DNA of 14,064 bases from JAHFOW01 sp964370795. GTDB taxonomy: Bacteria; Planctomycetota; Brocadiia; Brocadiales; Brocadiaceae. Under the pieces are notes generated by a model, which ran no database searches, had not been told where the DNA came from, and saw only the letters and a program-made list of their open reading frames with translations. A program made the translations under genes and the position numbers. Positions 8,119-13,662 of this stretch are shown here, one piece after another. The stretch spans positions 1 to 14,064 of the forward strand of contig CAYJME010000074.1 of NCBI GenBank assembly GCA_964370795.1. Direction: 5' to 3'. How positions within the stretch are numbered: the stretch's first letter is position 1; each line of letters begins with the position of its first letter.

Positions 8119-8769
8119 ATGACCGAACCACGTTTAGAAGAAATGCTGGAATTGATATGGGTGATGGAAGAAGAAGGTAACAAGGTCGAAAGAGACCAAC
8201 TTATACAACGTATACAACTTCCTTCGGCAGAAAATATATTAAAAACCTTACATCAGGAAGGCTATGTTAAAATCGCCGACAAATGGGTTGAATTCACTAA
8301 TAAAGGAAGAGATGATGCACGGTTGGTAATCAGAAGACACCGCCTGGCGGAAAGATTGCTCAATGATGTCCTGGAAGTAAAAGAAGATACCATGGATTCC
8401 AGCGCCTGCAAATTCGAGCATTTTCTGGACGAAGAGGTTACGGCAAGTATATGCACGTTACTTGGACATCCGGTAAGTTGTCCCCACGGCAAGGAAATAC
8501 CCCCTGGTGAGTGCTGTGAAAAGACGAACAAAGAAATAAAACCCCTTGTTGTACCCCTAACGGAACTCAGGGCTGGTGACAAGGCCAGGATTTCTTATAT
8601 TGTAACAAAGTATCATAGCAGACTGGACAGGCTCTCTTGCATGGGTTTATTGCCGGGGGTACAAATAGCCCTTCATCAGAAACAACCAACCTATGTTATT
8701 CAGATAGGGGAAACCCAAATTGCCTTGGATAATGCTATTGCACGGGATATTTATGTACGGCATATTTAA
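8119..8769 (+). CDS. DtxR/MntR-family metal-dependent repressor with C-terminal FeoA domain
   Basis: This is a cytosolic transcription regulator that would sense Fe(II) or Mn(II) and repress metal-uptake genes. The 216-aa product has an N-terminal winged-helix region (1-65) that looks shorter than the usual DtxR one. Next comes the dimerisation/metal-binding domain with the hallmark RRHRLAERLL (His74), ACKFEHFLDEEV (Cys97, Glu100, His101) and GHPVSCPHGKEIP. From about 145 to the end is a FeoA/SH3-like domain (VPLTELRAGDKARISYI, MGLLPGVQIAL). The ligand set with Cys97 is DtxR/IdeR-like and favours iron over manganese. AGAAGGG lies 12 nt ahead of the ATG. It is better spaced for an ATG at 8111 that opens only a three-codon frame (MGK) overlapping this start, a possible translational pre-start. 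No feoB is visible here. Confidence 0.88.
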   Translation: MTEPRLEEMLELIWVMEEEGNKVERDQLIQRIQLPSAENILKTLHQEGYVKIADKWVEFTNKGRDDARLVIRRHRLAERLLNDVLEVKEDTMDSSACKFEHFLDEEVTASICTLLGHPVSCPHGKEIPPGECCEKTNKEIKPLVVPLTELRAGDKARISYIVTKYHSRLDRLSCMGLLPGVQIALHQKQPTYVIQIGETQIALDNAIARDIYVRHI

Positions 8770-8778
8770 TATTTTACC

Positions 8779-8807
8779 TTGACAACGTTTACGTAGTTTG
8801 ATAAAAA
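8779..8807 (+). promoter_or_regulatory. Candidate promoter of the L,D-transpeptidase gene
   Basis: A consensus TTGACA (8779-8784) is followed 17 nt later by a weak TAAAAA (8802-8807). Initiation would fall at about 8814, only a few bases ahead of the ATG at 8817, so the message would be almost leaderless. This fits the lack of a purine-rich ribosome binding site there. Confidence 0.4.
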
Positions 8808-8816
8808 TTTCCCTCC

Positions 8817-9800
8817 ATGAAAATCATTAAAAGCATTCAAAATTCTCTATTATTATTGTTTATTGTTTTATACCAATGTTCTCTTTTTCACAACAGCGCC
8901 GCTGCTTTTTCTGCTGAAATAGCTGGCACGATAACGTCTCAAAATCAAGAATTAACAACAGTACCAATAAAGCCGGATGAAGTGGTTATTTACAAGAAGG
9001 ACATTGTTGTTAGTTCCGATGAACTAAAAAAGCAGACAACCGACGCTGAAGAGTTTAAAACTATCGAAAAACATCCAGGCAACAAACAAGAAATTCTCAA
9101 TCTGGAAATGGTTAATAACTATGTAAAAGAGGGCAGGAAATTCGAGGCAAGAAATGTCCTTTCTGATATTTTCATCAACAAAAAAATCCCAGAGAAACAA
9201 AAAGAGATAAAAGACATACTCGATAAATTAAACGAAGAATTAATTTTTTCACCAGCGCTATATCCGGACGCAACTTTCTATACCGTTCAATCGGGAGATG
9301 TCCTGGCAAAAATTGCAAAAAAGTTTAACACTAACTACGAGCTAATTATGAGAATCAATGGAAAATCAACTCCAAGACTTAGTGTAGGGGAAAAGCTAAA
9401 AATATTGACCGGGAAAACGAAAATCTTGGTGAACAAGAGCGACTTTACGTTAACGTTGGTACACAATGACCACTATCTACGACAATATAGAATCTGCATA
9501 GGAAAGGACAATAAAACGCCGGAAGGCACTTTTGAAGTCAAAAACAAAATGAAAGAGCCTACATGGTATTCTCCACAGGGGGGGGTCTTTCCTTATGGAC
9601 ATAAAGAGAACATACTGGGTACCCGTTGGATTGGATTCAAAGATAAACCCAATCTTGTTGGATTCGGGATTCATGGCACTACCCTGCCTGAATCCATTGG
9701 AACGGCGTCATCCAATGGATGTGTGCGCATGGTGAACAGTGATGTGGAAGAATTGTATGATTTTGTAACGTTAGATACAGAAATTATTATTCAAGGATAA
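8817..9800 (+). CDS. L,D-transpeptidase (YkuD) with LysM domain
   Basis: This periplasmic enzyme would cross-link peptidoglycan 3-3, or attach proteins to it, using an active-site cysteine. The 327-aa product has an N-terminal signal/membrane segment (NSLLLLFIVLYQCSLF; residues 9-24), a low-complexity linker with a short helical region (80-140), one LysM domain (about 154-197: YTVQSGDVLAKIAKKFNTNY ... LSVGEKLKIL) and a YkuD catalytic domain (about 202-327). The catalytic signature is complete: His286 in GIHGTT, then SIG, and Cys302 in SSNGCVRM. A functional L,D-transpeptidase implies a peptidoglycan sacculus. The gene follows the regulator gene by 47 nt but has its own -35 element. Its stop codon overlaps the ribosome binding site of the next gene. 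Confidence 0.92.
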   Translation: MKIIKSIQNSLLLLFIVLYQCSLFHNSAAAFSAEIAGTITSQNQELTTVPIKPDEVVIYKKDIVVSSDELKKQTTDAEEFKTIEKHPGNKQEILNLEMVNNYVKEGRKFEARNVLSDIFINKKIPEKQKEIKDILDKLNEELIFSPALYPDATFYTVQSGDVLAKIAKKFNTNYELIMRINGKSTPRLSVGEKLKILTGKTKILVNKSDFTLTLVHNDHYLRQYRICIGKDNKTPEGTFEVKNKMKEPTWYSPQGGVFPYGHKENILGTRWIGFKDKPNLVGFGIHGTTLPESIGTASSNGCVRMVNSDVEELYDFVTLDTEIIIQG

Positions 9801-9806
9801 AAACGT

Positions 9807-10439
9807 ATGTATAGAAACGAACCATTAGAAAAATATATAAAAGACGCCGCGGCGGGGACTCCCACTCCTGGCGGGGGAAGCGTAGCCGCTCTCGTCGGCG
9901 CATTAGCAACAACCATGGCGTCTATGTCAACAAATTTCACCGTGGGTAAAGAAAAATTTAAACAATATGATGCTCTGCTCAAAAGGATTTTGGAAGAATG
10001 TGCAAAAAGCAGGGAAACGTTGTTGTCGGCAATGGAAGAGGATATTGCTGTCTATAGCAAGGTAAGCAGCGCCTATGCACTTCCTAAATCAACAGATGCA
10101 GAAAAGAAGGCGCGGTCTGATGCAATACAACAGGCGTGTACGATAGCGATGGAAGTGCCTTTGAAGACAACCATGTGTTGTCTTTACGTGCTTGAGTTGA
10201 CTCGAGAACTAGTAGATATTGCTAACCCGAATCTCATTTCCGATGTCGGAGTTGCTGGTTTTCTGGCGGAAGCAGCGCTCCAGTGTGCAAAGTTAAATGT
10301 GGAAATAAACCTCGCAGCGCTCAAAAACCTGAGTCTCGTCGAAAAGGTGCACAGTGAGATCGCCCAGGCCGAAAGAAAGGCGAAAATCTTTGCAAAAGAA
10401 ATTCAGGAACGGGTTATGGCTAAAATAAAGGGACAATAA
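9807..10439 (+). CDS. fchA: Methenyltetrahydrofolate cyclohydrolase / formiminotransferase-cyclodeaminase-like protein
   Basis: FchA-type proteins convert 5,10-methenyl-THF to 10-formyl-THF, or deaminate formimino-THF, in cytosolic one-carbon metabolism. In acetogens and some other anaerobes this is part of the methyl branch of the Wood-Ljungdahl route. The 210-aa product matches the whole family length and shows its glycine-rich signature TPTPGGGSVAALVGALA near the N-terminus, then the helical core (VGKEKFKQYDALLKRILEEC, AIQQACTIAMEVPLKT) and DVGVAGFLAEAALQCAKLNV. AAGGA (9793-9797) gives a well spaced ribosome binding site that overlaps the transpeptidase stop codon, so the two are probably co-translated although unrelated in function. 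Cyclohydrolase versus cyclodeaminase activity cannot be settled here. Confidence 0.88.
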   Translation: MYRNEPLEKYIKDAAAGTPTPGGGSVAALVGALATTMASMSTNFTVGKEKFKQYDALLKRILEECAKSRETLLSAMEEDIAVYSKVSSAYALPKSTDAEKKARSDAIQQACTIAMEVPLKTTMCCLYVLELTRELVDIANPNLISDVGVAGFLAEAALQCAKLNVEINLAALKNLSLVEKVHSEIAQAERKAKIFAKEIQERVMAKIKGQ

Positions 10440-10461
10440 CCATATCCAAAACAGAAAAATA

Positions 10462-10490
10462 GTAGAGACAAGGCAATGCCTTGTCTCTAC
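10462..10490. repeat. Perfect 14-bp-arm palindrome, REP-like
   Basis: GTAGAGACAAGGCA and its exact inverse flank a single A, so 29 nt form an almost uninterrupted hairpin between fchA and the next gene. Palindromes with GTAGAGAC ends are known as dispersed repeats in several bacterial groups. No T-tract follows, so it is not a typical terminator. Confidence 0.75.
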
Positions 10491-10537
10491 GCATTTATAT
10501 CTTCCTAAGTCCCCACTGTGACTAAGAAAATACACCT

Positions 10538-11023
10538 ATGGAATGGAAAATAAACAAAGGCTCAAAATTGTGTATCACATGCAATAAGGAATTTTGCGAA
10601 GAAGAGGAGTATTATTCATCACTCTATGATGAAAACAATGCCTTTATTCGTAAGGATTATTGCACAACATGCTGGAATTGCAATGCAAAAGAAACCTCAT
10701 TTTCGTTCTGGAAGACCAAATTACCTAAAAGGGATAAACCTGTCCAGCGATTTGTAAACGCTGAACTGCTGCTGGACATGTTTATTCGATTGGAGGGAAA
10801 AAACGAAGCCCATCAGAGGAATCTGAGATATATACTCGCACTCTATCTTATACGGAAAAAAGTGTTCAAACTTAAATCCTGGAGAAAACAAGACAGCGAA
10901 GAATTGATTATTTTACAGTACCCTAGAGAAGACCGGGAATTCGACGTGCCCGATCCTAAATTGAAAGAGGATGAAATTGAAGTCTTAACCGAAGAATTGA
11001 ATCAACTTCTTCACTATGGGTAG
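10538..11023 (+). CDS. Conserved-type hypothetical protein with two CxxC knuckles and an FSFWKT motif
   Basis: The function is unknown. The 161-aa soluble product begins MEWKINKGSKLCITCNKEF and carries a second CxxC in DYCTTCWNCN about 35 residues later; these could bind one zinc ion. It continues with FSFWKTKLPKRDKP, a helical region (AELLLDMFIRLEGKNEAHQR, LRYILALYLIRKKVFKL), and an acidic end (DVPDPKLKEDEIEVLTEELN). I recall proteins of this plan (Cys knuckles, FxFWKT, then RYxLALxLxRKK) as common uncharacterised proteins in Planctomycetes and relatives; that is memory, not a search. No ribosome binding site is obvious before the ATG. A palindromic repeat separates it from fchA. Confidence 0.75.
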   Translation: MEWKINKGSKLCITCNKEFCEEEEYYSSLYDENNAFIRKDYCTTCWNCNAKETSFSFWKTKLPKRDKPVQRFVNAELLLDMFIRLEGKNEAHQRNLRYILALYLIRKKVFKLKSWRKQDSEELIILQYPREDREFDVPDPKLKEDEIEVLTEELNQLLHYG

Positions 11024-11220
11024 TCAAAACAGCCAGTGTAGTAACGAGATACCCTGAAGATTTTAAGAACATGAATATTCGTGGGCGGCTTGAAACACTT
11101 GGTCTTGCGGCAGGTAAGGTATTTGAACCCATAGAAGCAATAGGCTATACGGCAGAAGAAATAAAAGATACAAAAGGGCATTTCTTGAGGAAGTTTTGCA
11201 AAATGTATGCAGATAATTGA
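11023..11220 (+). pseudogene. Coding remnant of unknown gene
   Basis: Immediately after the previous gene, and in the +2 frame relative to it, an open stretch reads VKTASVVTRYPEDFKNMNI ... RLETLGLAAGKVFEPIEAIG ... GHFLRKFCKMYADN and ends at TGA 11218-11220. Its composition looks coding (amphipathic, balanced charges), but it lacks a start with a ribosome binding site at its left end; the first ATG is at 11071 and would give 49 aa. I do not recognise the family. I read it as the 3' end of a gene whose 5' part was lost, although a genuine short gene from 11071 is possible. Confidence 0.35.
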
Positions 11221-11358
11221 ATTAAGGGGACATCATACCTAATCTGAAAATTTAATATGGTATTCCCGTATTTCCTTATCTGTTAAGATTTTTTTTCAAA
11301 AAAATAGTGCTTTTGTAACTATATATAAATCAGATAATTACAACTTATTTTTCAAGAA

Positions 11359-11420
11359 TGTGATCTACGTCACAGACAGCAAATAAAAAATGTGGTAAAA
11401 AATCACAGTTTTTTTATACT
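11359..11420 (+). promoter_or_regulatory. CRP-type site with a class I-spaced -10
   Basis: AATGTGA-TCTACG-TCACA at 11357-11374 is a perfect TGTGA-N6-TCACA palindrome with good flanks. TATACT at 11415-11420 could be the -10 of a promoter starting near 11427, which would place the palindrome centre at about -60.5, the classical class I spacing. No decent -35 exists, as in activator-dependent promoters. What is transcribed is unclear: there is no good ORF before traT at 11900. Confidence 0.45.
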
Positions 11421-11475
11421 GTTTTACAAAGCATGAACAGCAAGTTTGTGCTGGTTGTTTAGTTCCTGTGATGTT

Positions 11476-11489
11476 TTGATTACAATTAA
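11476..11489. promoter_or_regulatory. FNR/DNR-like box
   Basis: TTGAT-TACA-ATTAA differs from the FNR/DNR consensus TTGAT-N4-ATCAA at one base. It lies about 100 nt after the CRP-type site. AT-richness makes chance occurrence quite possible. Confidence 0.25.
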
Positions 11490-11542
11490 TCTGAAACTCA
11501 CGAACTCAAGAGCTACATGATTACCAGAATTTTATAAGGGTT

Positions 11543-11569
11543 TAATCGAGGGTAATCGAGAAGTAATCG
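11543..11569. repeat. Three phased TAATCG(AG) direct repeats
   Basis: TAATCGAG at 11543 and 11553 and TAATCG at 11564 are spaced 10 and 11 nt, one helical turn each. Such spacing suits cooperative binding by a regulator on one face of the DNA, but nothing else supports it. Confidence 0.4.
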
Positions 11570-11601
11570 TGAGGCTAAAAAATATGGTTTTGATTGTGTT
11601 T

Positions 11602-11692
11602 GTTCGTGCCAATTCGTGGCTAATTTATAATCTGTGTAATCCGTGAAATCTGTGGTTTGGTCTTTTTTGTGTCTTTAGTGTCCTCTGTGGCA
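11602..11692. repeat. Decayed dispersed repeat (…aatccgtgaaatctgtgg…)
   Basis: The stretch is built of imperfect short units (TTCGTGGC, TCTGTGTAATC, CCGTGAAATC, TCTGTGG, TCCTCTGTGGC). Non-coding sequence of this style occurs in many copies in some bacterial genomes. It is not open in a coding-like way. A similar mirror-image stretch (GCGCAAAGACGCC, GAAAGAACAC) follows traT at about 12664-12690. Confidence 0.5.
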
Positions 11693-11721
11693 AACAATGA
11701 AAAATAATGGAGACATAATTA

Positions 11722-11757
11722 TGGTATCTCTCTTGCAATCCAATCCAATCCAATAAC
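11722..11757 (+). other. Possible 11-codon leader ORF before a terminator
   Basis: ATG at 11722 is preceded by GGAG at 11710-11713 (8 nt spacing) and opens MVSLLQSNPIQ, ending in TAA 31 nt ahead of the terminator stem. The codons fall on a (CAATC)3 pentamer repeat, so the reading frame may be accidental. If real it would have the geometry of a leader peptide for the downstream traT gene. Confidence 0.25.
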
Positions 11758-11788
11758 ACCTTCTCTATTCTTATTTTTAATAGCTCAT

Positions 11789-11836
11789 AAAACGCCTTTT
11801 TCCTGAGAAATCAGGGGAAAGGCGTTTTTTGTTTTT
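11789..11836 (+). terminator. Strong intrinsic terminator/attenuator upstream of traT
   Basis: An 18-bp stem (11789-11806 with 11811-11828; two G-U pairs, rest Watson-Crick) is closed by a GAAA tetraloop and followed by a T-rich tail (TTTTTTGTTTTT). It ends 64 nt before the traT ATG with no convincing gene ahead, so it either ends an unseen transcript or acts as an attenuator for traT. Confidence 0.75.
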
Positions 11837-11899
11837 ACACCCATTTTTTATCAATGGGGCACACTCTATACAATGCTTTTTTAATAGGAGATGTAAATA

Positions 11900-12661
11900 A
11901 TGAGGTTATATGGAAGAAGTTGTTTTATTTCTATTAGGAATTGCTTTTTGTTTGTTGTTTTTTGTGCTTGCTTTGGTTGCGCGGCTGCTCAGATTGCCCT
12001 TGAAAAAAAGGACTTGAAGGTTGAAACACAGATGTCTGATACGATCTTTCTTGATGTAGAAACCCAGATAGAACGAACCGTGTTTATGGATGTCCGAAAT
12101 ACGTCGGATAAGGAGATAGACGTTAAATCTCTGCTTGTTAGTAAACTTCAGGCAAAAGGATATACAATAACAAATACTCCGGCTGAAGCTTTCTATATTC
12201 TGCAAGGCAGTATCCTGTATGTAGGAAAGGCGGATCCTTCAGCGCTTCGTGAATCGGTCTACGGCGGATATGGAGGCGTCCTGGCAGGTTCTATGGGAGG
12301 TGCTGCAATAGGCGGAGCCACACACGGATGGGGAGGTGCCGCTTATGGTGCGGGGATTGGCGCATTAGCAGGTGGTGTTGGAGAACTGGTAGCGGGTTCA
12401 CTGGTCAAAGACGTTACTTACACGATTATTACCGATCTGATGATTTCTGAAAGAAGTGTAGATAAAGTCGAACAGACTGTGCAATCCGATTTGCAGCAGG
12501 GCAAGGGATCAAAGATTGAACAGACAAGCAAGAGTACGGTGGACAGGAAACGTTATCAAACACGGATCGCTTCTTCGGCTAATAAGGTAAACTTAAAATT
12601 TGAGGAGGCGCAGTCTCCGATGATAGAAGGTCTGGCAAGATCAATTGCAGGTGTTTTTTAG
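11900..12661 (+). CDS. traT: TraT-family outer-membrane lipoprotein (complement resistance / surface exclusion)
   Basis: F-plasmid TraT is an oligomeric outer-membrane lipoprotein that causes surface exclusion and serum resistance. This 253-aa product follows the whole TraT plan: signal peptide with a likely lipidated Cys27 (FVVFCACFGC|AAA), then ALEKKDLKVETQMSDTIFLD, FMDVRNTSDKEIDV, a Gly-rich membrane-active region (about 120-170: YGGYGGVLAGSMGGAAIGGA), VKDVTYTIITDLMISERS and the C-terminal YQTRIASSANKVNLKFEEAQ. It is full length relative to plasmid TraT (about 244 aa). The lipobox lacks the usual Leu at -3. AGGAG lies 9 nt ahead of the ATG. No conjugation genes are near, so a chromosomal role in the envelope is more likely than exclusion. 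Confidence 0.93.
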   Translation: MRLYGRSCFISIRNCFLFVVFCACFGCAAAQIALEKKDLKVETQMSDTIFLDVETQIERTVFMDVRNTSDKEIDVKSLLVSKLQAKGYTITNTPAEAFYILQGSILYVGKADPSALRESVYGGYGGVLAGSMGGAAIGGATHGWGGAAYGAGIGALAGGVGELVAGSLVKDVTYTIITDLMISERSVDKVEQTVQSDLQQGKGSKIEQTSKSTVDRKRYQTRIASSANKVNLKFEEAQSPMIEGLARSIAGVF

Positions 12662-12807
12662 TTCAGCGCAAAGACGCCAGGAAAGAACACAATAACGCGC
12701 TAATTATTATTACCGATAAATGCCGGGGTTATGCCGGTATAGAAAAAAGGTGAAATTAAAGAAAAAGTTGGGTGTAAATTATTCATTTCAAAGATAAAGA
12801 TTCGATC

Positions 12808-12853
12808 CCTTTCACCTTTCGGAGAAATCGTGGGAAGGCCTTTTTTGTTTTTT
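12808..12853 (+). terminator. Intrinsic terminator between traT and the secreted Ig-like gene
   Basis: CCTTTCAC and TTTC (12808-12820) pair with GAAA and GTGGGAAGG (12824-12838) around a GGA loop, with small bulges; CCTTTTTTGTTTTTT follows. It lies 147 nt after the traT stop and 97 nt before the next ATG. The sequence from about GTTGGG upstream of the stem through the T-tail resembles the element at 13590-13635. Confidence 0.6.
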
Positions 12854-12903
12854 AGTGATTTAATTGATTGGTGTATTGGGCTTTTATTTTAAGTGGTTTG
12901 TAT

Positions 12904-12921
12904 GGATAAATTTGTTTATCC
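12904..12921. repeat. 7-bp inverted repeat ahead of the Ig-like gene
   Basis: GGATAAA (12904-12910), TTTG, TTTATCC (12915-12921) form a perfect short inverted repeat 29 nt ahead of the ATG at 12950. It could be an operator or a leader hairpin. Confidence 0.35.
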
Positions 12922-12949
12922 GTGAGCAGTTTAATGAGAAAAGGGAAGT

Positions 12950-13522
12950 ATGGAAAGTATCCGTCTTTTTTATGAAACACGAAAATCAATACTGTTTGTG
13001 TGGTTGAGTATTTTTGTGTTTGTTGTTTTAACGCTTTTGAGCTTCAAATCTGCTTTTGCCCAAACTGAGCTTATTTCCAATGCAATCAGAAAAATGTTAT
13101 GGATTGTTCTTTAGAGCCTGATGAATCATGCTGGCGCATCAATCCTGCAAACGGACATCATACTCGGCCCGGATAGTTTGCAGTGGACTGAAATTAAAAG
13201 CGCCATTATTGAAAAAGTTGTATGTGAGCCAGATACCGTAACTGTTTTCCCCACAAAATTAAAACTCAAAAGAAAGGAAAGTGGGGTTGTTATCGTTACG
13301 GTTACTGGCGCTGATGATTGTAATGTCGAAGGCATTATGGTTAAGGCAAATATCGGTTTGGCGAGCAGGCAGTTTATAACAGTTACACCAAAGAACAACG
13401 TTACAGATTCAAACGGTCAGACACAATTTATGATAACCGCAAAAGATAAAACGGGAATAGCGAAAATTACGTTTAGGACAGGAAACGTGAGAAAGTCAAT
13501 AATTGTGAAGGTAATCAAATAG
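12950..13522 (+). pseudogene. Frameshifted gene for a secreted protein with a bacterial Ig-like domain
   Basis: The ATG at 12950 opens MESIRLFYETRKSILFVWLS followed by a hydrophobic core and a clear cleavage site (SAFA|Q); this frame ends at TAG 13112-13114 after 54 codons. A C-terminal domain is intact further on in the same frame (SLQWTEIKSAIIEKVVCEPD ... LKRKESGVVIVTVTGADDCN ... NNVTDSNGQTQFMITAKDKT ... GNVRKSIIVKVIK), of Big_1/invasin-like Ig style. Between them a different frame reads coherently: NVMDCSLEPDESCWRINPANG. One base seems missing in the A-run at 13090-13094, and a second compensating change is needed near 13157-13162. So the locus either carries two frameshifts or the assembly has two small errors; alternatively 13121-13522 is a separate ORF, but that would be exported without a signal. 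The function is unknown. Confidence 0.6.
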
Positions 13523-13589
13523 GTATTGAGGAAAAGTTGGGGTCAAATTTTTCAAACGAAAATTTTTCTTTAACGATAAAAAATTGATC

Positions 13590-13635
13590 CCTTTCACCTC
13601 TCGGAGTAATTTGGGGAAGGTATTATTTTGTTTTT
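13590..13635 (+). terminator. Intrinsic terminator ahead of the last gene
   Basis: CCTTTCACC (13590-13598, A bulged) pairs with GGGGAAGG (13613-13620) around a 14-nt loop; TATTATTTTGTTTTT follows. It ends the Ig-like gene's transcript 68 nt after its stop, and stands 27 nt before the next ATG. It is strikingly similar in sequence to the 12808 element, including the upstream GATCCCTTTCACCT and the loop TCGGAG. Confidence 0.6.
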
Positions 13636-13662
13636 ATACACAGTCTTTATCAAAGGAGATTT

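Larger units (their letters stand above)
11221..11899. other. 679-nt region without a convincing gene, rich in repeats and regulatory motifs
   Basis: No long reading frame on either strand looks coding. From left to right it holds: TTAAGGGGACATCATACC at the left border, which resembles an end of a REP/IS-type element; an AT-rich stretch; a CRP-type palindrome with a -10 (11359-11420); an FNR-like box (11476-11489); phased TAATCG repeats (11543-11569); a decayed dispersed repeat (11602-11692); a tiny ORF (11722-11757); and a strong terminator (11789-11836). The traT ribosome binding site AGGAG is at 11886-11890. Confidence 0.6.

Noticed and set aside
10462..10490. Reading the perfect palindrome as the fchA terminator
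   Set aside because: No run of T follows the stem; a REP-like repeat fits better.
12664..12750. Resemblance of TGCCGGGGTTATGCCGGTA to the 3' part of a c-di-GMP-I riboswitch
   Set aside because: The 5' half (conserved CACGCACAGGGCAAACC-type part) is absent, the pairing does not match the class, and the GCGCAAAGACGCC stretch looks like a common dispersed repeat.
12764..12853. Integron attC-like site (GTTGGGT core before a hairpin) between the cassette-like genes
   Set aside because: No matching inverse core was found, the third element has GTTGGGG, which breaks the core, and the hairpins end in T-tracts as terminators do.
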